The notes under the pieces were generated by a model, which was given only the letters and a program-made list of their open reading frames with translations, made no database searches and was not told where the DNA came from. A stretch of 62,994 nt of DNA from JBCBJX01 sp038522735 (GTDB lineage Bacteria > Pseudomonadota > Alphaproteobacteria > Caulobacterales > Parvularculaceae), in assembly GCA_038522735.1 (NCBI GenBank), contig JBCBJX010000007.1:1-62994 (forward strand), written 5' to 3'. Shown one piece after another: positions 60,741-62,994 of this stretch (position 1 is its first letter; every line of letters begins with the position of its first letter). A program made the translations under genes and the position numbers.

Positions 60741-61604
60741 ATGATGACCACCCTCTCGAAACCGCTAGCCGTCGCAGTGCTCGCCTGCGGCGCAGTCCTG
60801 GGGACCGTTGAGTCTGCTGAGGCTCAGTTTTCCTTTAAGCCGTCTCAAGGGTACAAATACCGCAAGGCGGTCGATGTCGATTGGATGGGCCAGTCGAACG
60901 CCGCGCAGCAAATCTCGGGCGACCGGAAAACGATCACCTTCCAGCTTGCGCCGGGCGTCCCAAGTATCAACGCGGTCCGCGCCCGGGCGGAAATCCAGTG
61001 GGCTTCCGGCAACGCGAAATGGCCGAACACGGCTCACTTCTCCGCTGCTCCGCAAAGCCAGGCGGGCAACATGACCTGCACGGCCACAGGCACCAGCTAC
61101 GGGCTCGGACAAATCCAGTGCACGCCAAACGCCACGTGGGTCCGCAATTTGACGTCTGAAACGCGCGTCAACGTCGAAGTTGGCGGAGCTGCTTTCGGCA
61201 AGACGAAAAAGATGATGACGATCGTCTACAAACCCTTTGAGGGCGGACCGTTTGTCGAAAGCCTGTCGGCTCCGCGGAGCCCGCAAAAAGGCGATCTCGT
61301 CAGCCTGCGCATCCGATTGACCCAGGACGCGCCGTCCGGCGGCAAGCGGATCTACTATCGCATGGTTCCTTCGGACTGCTTCAGTCGGGCTCCGGGTGGC
61401 GTGCGGTATCGCGAGAGCGGTCTCAACAGCGTGAACATCCGTCAGGGCGACCGCTGGATCGATTTCACGCTCGCTTCCGATAAGGGGTGTTCGTCTGCGA
61501 CGGCGAGCTTTCAGACCTGGGCCCACGAGGATCACACCAACACCACCTCGACGCCCTGGTACAAGGCGAAGAGCTTCCGGTGGTACGTACCGCGCCGCCG
61601 ATGA
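60741..61604 (+). CDS. Secreted protein of unknown function
   Basis: A 287-residue protein with a signal peptide (MMTTLSKPLAVAVLACGAVLGTVESAEA) and a mature part rich in Ser, Thr, Gly and Gln. Four cysteines are visible (MTCTATG, QIQCTPN, PSDCFSR, DKGCSSA), probably two disulphides. Beta-rich segments such as KTITFQLAPGVPSINAVRA, FVESLSAPRSPQKGDLVSLRI and GDRWIDFTLASDKG suggest two Ig-like beta-sandwich domains. I do not recognise a family. The ATGATG at 60741 follows GGGGAGAC. It lies between the IS remnant and the kinase gene. Confidence 0.75.
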   Translation: MMTTLSKPLAVAVLACGAVLGTVESAEAQFSFKPSQGYKYRKAVDVDWMGQSNAAQQISGDRKTITFQLAPGVPSINAVRARAEIQWASGNAKWPNTAHFSAAPQSQAGNMTCTATGTSYGLGQIQCTPNATWVRNLTSETRVNVEVGGAAFGKTKKMMTIVYKPFEGGPFVESLSAPRSPQKGDLVSLRIRLTQDAPSGGKRIYYRMVPSDCFSRAPGGVRYRESGLNSVNIRQGDRWIDFTLASDKGCSSATASFQTWAHEDHTNTTSTPWYKAKSFRWYVPRRR

Positions 61605-61716
61605 CGGATCAGCGCTGAAACGAAGCGTCGCGGGCCGGCTCGCACCCGGTTCCGCGGCGCTCTCCGGCGCGCTAGCCTAATGCGAACCGGACATTCCAGC
61701 TGGGGGAGCGACAGCA

Positions 61717-62994
61717 ATGGGCGCGGTGAACTGGCGAGAAGTCGAAGAGACATTTGAGCGTTTGACCGACCTTCCTGCGGCGGAGCGTGCGGCAGCGTTC
61801 GAAAGCCTCGCCGCCGAACAGACCGTCGAGAACATGGCAGTCGTCCGCATACTGAACCGTGGGCTCAATTTCATGAGCACGTCGGTTCCAGGTGCGGAAG
61901 ACCCTCTCCAGCACGAGCCGCTGGCTGTCGGCGCGCGCATCGGCGTCTGGCGAACCGAAGCGTTTCTCGGCGCCGGCGGGATGGGAGAGGTCTACCGCGC
62001 GGCGCGGGCCGACGGGCTCTACGACCAGACGGTCGCTCTGAAGCTCATGCGCGCCGGCGATGAAACGAGGCTCGTTCGTTTCCATGAGGAGCGCCGAAGG
62101 CTCGCGCAGCTCGATCACCCGGGTATCAGCCGCATTATCGACGGCGGCGTTTCGGATGACGGTCGGCCCTACATCGCGATGGAGTTCGTCGAAGGTGCAA
62201 CTATTACGGAGCACGCCGACAAGCACGGTCTGTCAAAGGACCAGAAGATCGAGTTGATCGTCGCACTGCTGGACGCTGTCGCACACGCCCACGGAGCCAT
62301 GATCCTCCATCGCGATATCAAGCCGGAGAATGTCCTTGTCGATCGGGACGGGCACGTGCGGCTGATTGATTTCGGGATCTCCGCCTCGCTCGCAGAGAGC
62401 GACGCCGATGCGGCGGGGCCTGCGACGATCGCTTACGCGGCGCCGGAACAACTGACGCTGCAACCGCTTGCGGCGAGCACAGATATTTTCGCCGGAGGCG
62501 TGCTCGCTCATCTCCTGATCGCTGGGGAACGTCCGCGAAGACTGCCCGACGGCGGCGTCGCGATTGCAGCGGACACTCTCGCGTCGGCGGATCTCGCCGC
62601 CATTTTTGAAAAGGCGACGGCGCTTCGTCCCGCCGATCGATACGGCGCTGCGGAGGCGCTCCGCGAGGACCTCCTTGCTTATTCGGAGCACCGTCCGGTC
62701 GCCGCTCGCGAAGGCGGTGTTGCTTACCGGCTCTCGCGAACGCTGAGACGGCACTGGCTCAGCAGCGGCCTCGCCGCCGCGGTCGTGGTTTCGCTGGTCG
62801 CCGGGCTCGGCGCGAGCCTCAACTTCGCCGCCCGGGCGCAAGCGGAAACGATCCGCACGGCTGAAGCGTTGGCGGAAACGAAATTTCACCTCGACCGGGC
62901 CTCGCGCTGGTTGAACACGCAAGCTGCGTACTCGGATATTCTGCAGGCGCTTTTCGGCGGCGACGCTGATCTGGAGCGGCAAAACGACGTTCTG
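61717..62994 (+). CDS. Membrane Ser/Thr protein kinase, N-terminal part (partial)
   Basis: 426 codons to the window edge, no stop. A ~75-residue N-terminal segment precedes a complete Hanks-type kinase domain: GAGGMGEVYRA (P-loop, 85-95), Lys109 in VALKLM, HRDIKPEN (Asp200) and DFG (Asp218), so it should be active. A transmembrane helix follows at about 365-385 (GLAAAVVVSLVAGLGASL), then a coiled-coil start. The missing C-terminus is probably a TPR or sensor domain. The ATG follows GGGGGAG. Confidence 0.92.
   Translation, partial: MGAVNWREVEETFERLTDLPAAERAAAFESLAAEQTVENMAVVRILNRGLNFMSTSVPGAEDPLQHEPLAVGARIGVWRTEAFLGAGGMGEVYRAARADGLYDQTVALKLMRAGDETRLVRFHEERRRLAQLDHPGISRIIDGGVSDDGRPYIAMEFVEGATITEHADKHGLSKDQKIELIVALLDAVAHAHGAMILHRDIKPENVLVDRDGHVRLIDFGISASLAESDADAAGPATIAYAAPEQLTLQPLAASTDIFAGGVLAHLLIAGERPRRLPDGGVAIAADTLASADLAAIFEKATALRPADRYGAAEALREDLLAYSEHRPVAAREGGVAYRLSRTLRRHWLSSGLAAAVVVSLVAGLGASLNFAARAQAETIRTAEALAETKFHLDRASRWLNTQAAYSDILQALFGGDADLERQNDVL

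Noticed and set aside
61688..61716. Earlier start for the kinase gene
   Set aside because: The ATG at 61717 follows a GGGGGAG ribosome site and the N-terminal region before the kinase domain is already complete.
1..62994. CRISPR arrays, tRNA or rRNA genes
   Set aside because: No regularly spaced repeats and no tRNA- or rRNA-like sequence were recognised on reading; a dedicated search such as tRNAscan-SE would be decisive.

Overview
The window is GC-rich alphaproteobacterial chromosome from an aerobic or facultative anoxygenic phototroph that makes bacteriochlorophyll a. The evidence is a purple-type photosynthesis gene cluster in the left 24.6 kb, with type II reaction-centre genes, chlorophyllide reductase (bchXYZ) and spheroidene/spirilloxanthin-type carotenoid genes. 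Class III-like PHA storage, wax-ester synthase, a FecI/FecR/TonB transducer system and a membrane Ser/Thr kinase fit an alphaproteobacterium. A Parvularculales/Caulobacterales-like lineage is only a guess.

Region 1 (1-24623), photosynthesis. The tail of hemA converges on the superoperon crtE-crtF-bchC-bchX-bchY-bchZ-pufQ-pufB-pufA-pufL-pufM, which has no pufC or pufX. Divergent from crtE is crtD-crtC, then a small ArsR/VOC/VOC-lipoprotein set. On the other strand follow cycA (cytochrome c2), bchI-bchD-bchO, crtB and a 54-residue membrane protein. Beyond cycA lie a DUF2306-like membrane protein, a cytochrome P450, an ATP-grasp protein and crtI. Motifs of the form TGTCA-N8-TGACG, read here as PpsR/CrtJ operators, occur at bchC (two sites 8 bp apart over the -10 and -35), between crtE and crtD, and between the ATP-grasp gene and crtI. 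crtA, tspO, bchFNBHLM, puhA and ppsR are not in the window.

Region 2 (24637-33536), central carbon. A zwf-pgl-edd-glk-pyk operon encodes Entner-Doudoroff entry (no eda here) and is divergent from glcB (malate synthase G).

Region 3 (33650-45661), surface signalling. A FecI-type sigma factor, FecR, a TonB-dependent transducer and two tandem purple-acid-phosphatase-like proteins form one unit. Next come a DUF4198 protein, a polyproline lipoprotein and a DUF4331 protein, divergent from an ECF sigma/RskA-like anti-sigma pair.

Region 4 (45734-60036), lipid oxidation and storage. It holds an LCMT-like methyltransferase, an epoxide hydrolase, a self-sufficient CYP102-type P450, glutathione peroxidase, and a PHA operon with a very short PhaE-like protein. 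It continues with a lipase-like hydrolase, a phasin, an alpha/beta hydrolase, wax-ester synthase/DGAT, a TetR regulator and a saccharopine-dehydrogenase-like oxidoreductase.

Region 5 (60037-62994) has an IS3-family remnant broken by a palindromic repeat, a secreted protein of unknown function and the N-terminal part of a membrane Ser/Thr kinase that runs off the end.

The strongest candidate for something new is the P450/ATP-grasp/DUF2306-like set inside the carotenoid genes, which looks like an uncharacterised pigment-tailoring module. Second is the miniature PhaE partner of the class III PHA synthase.
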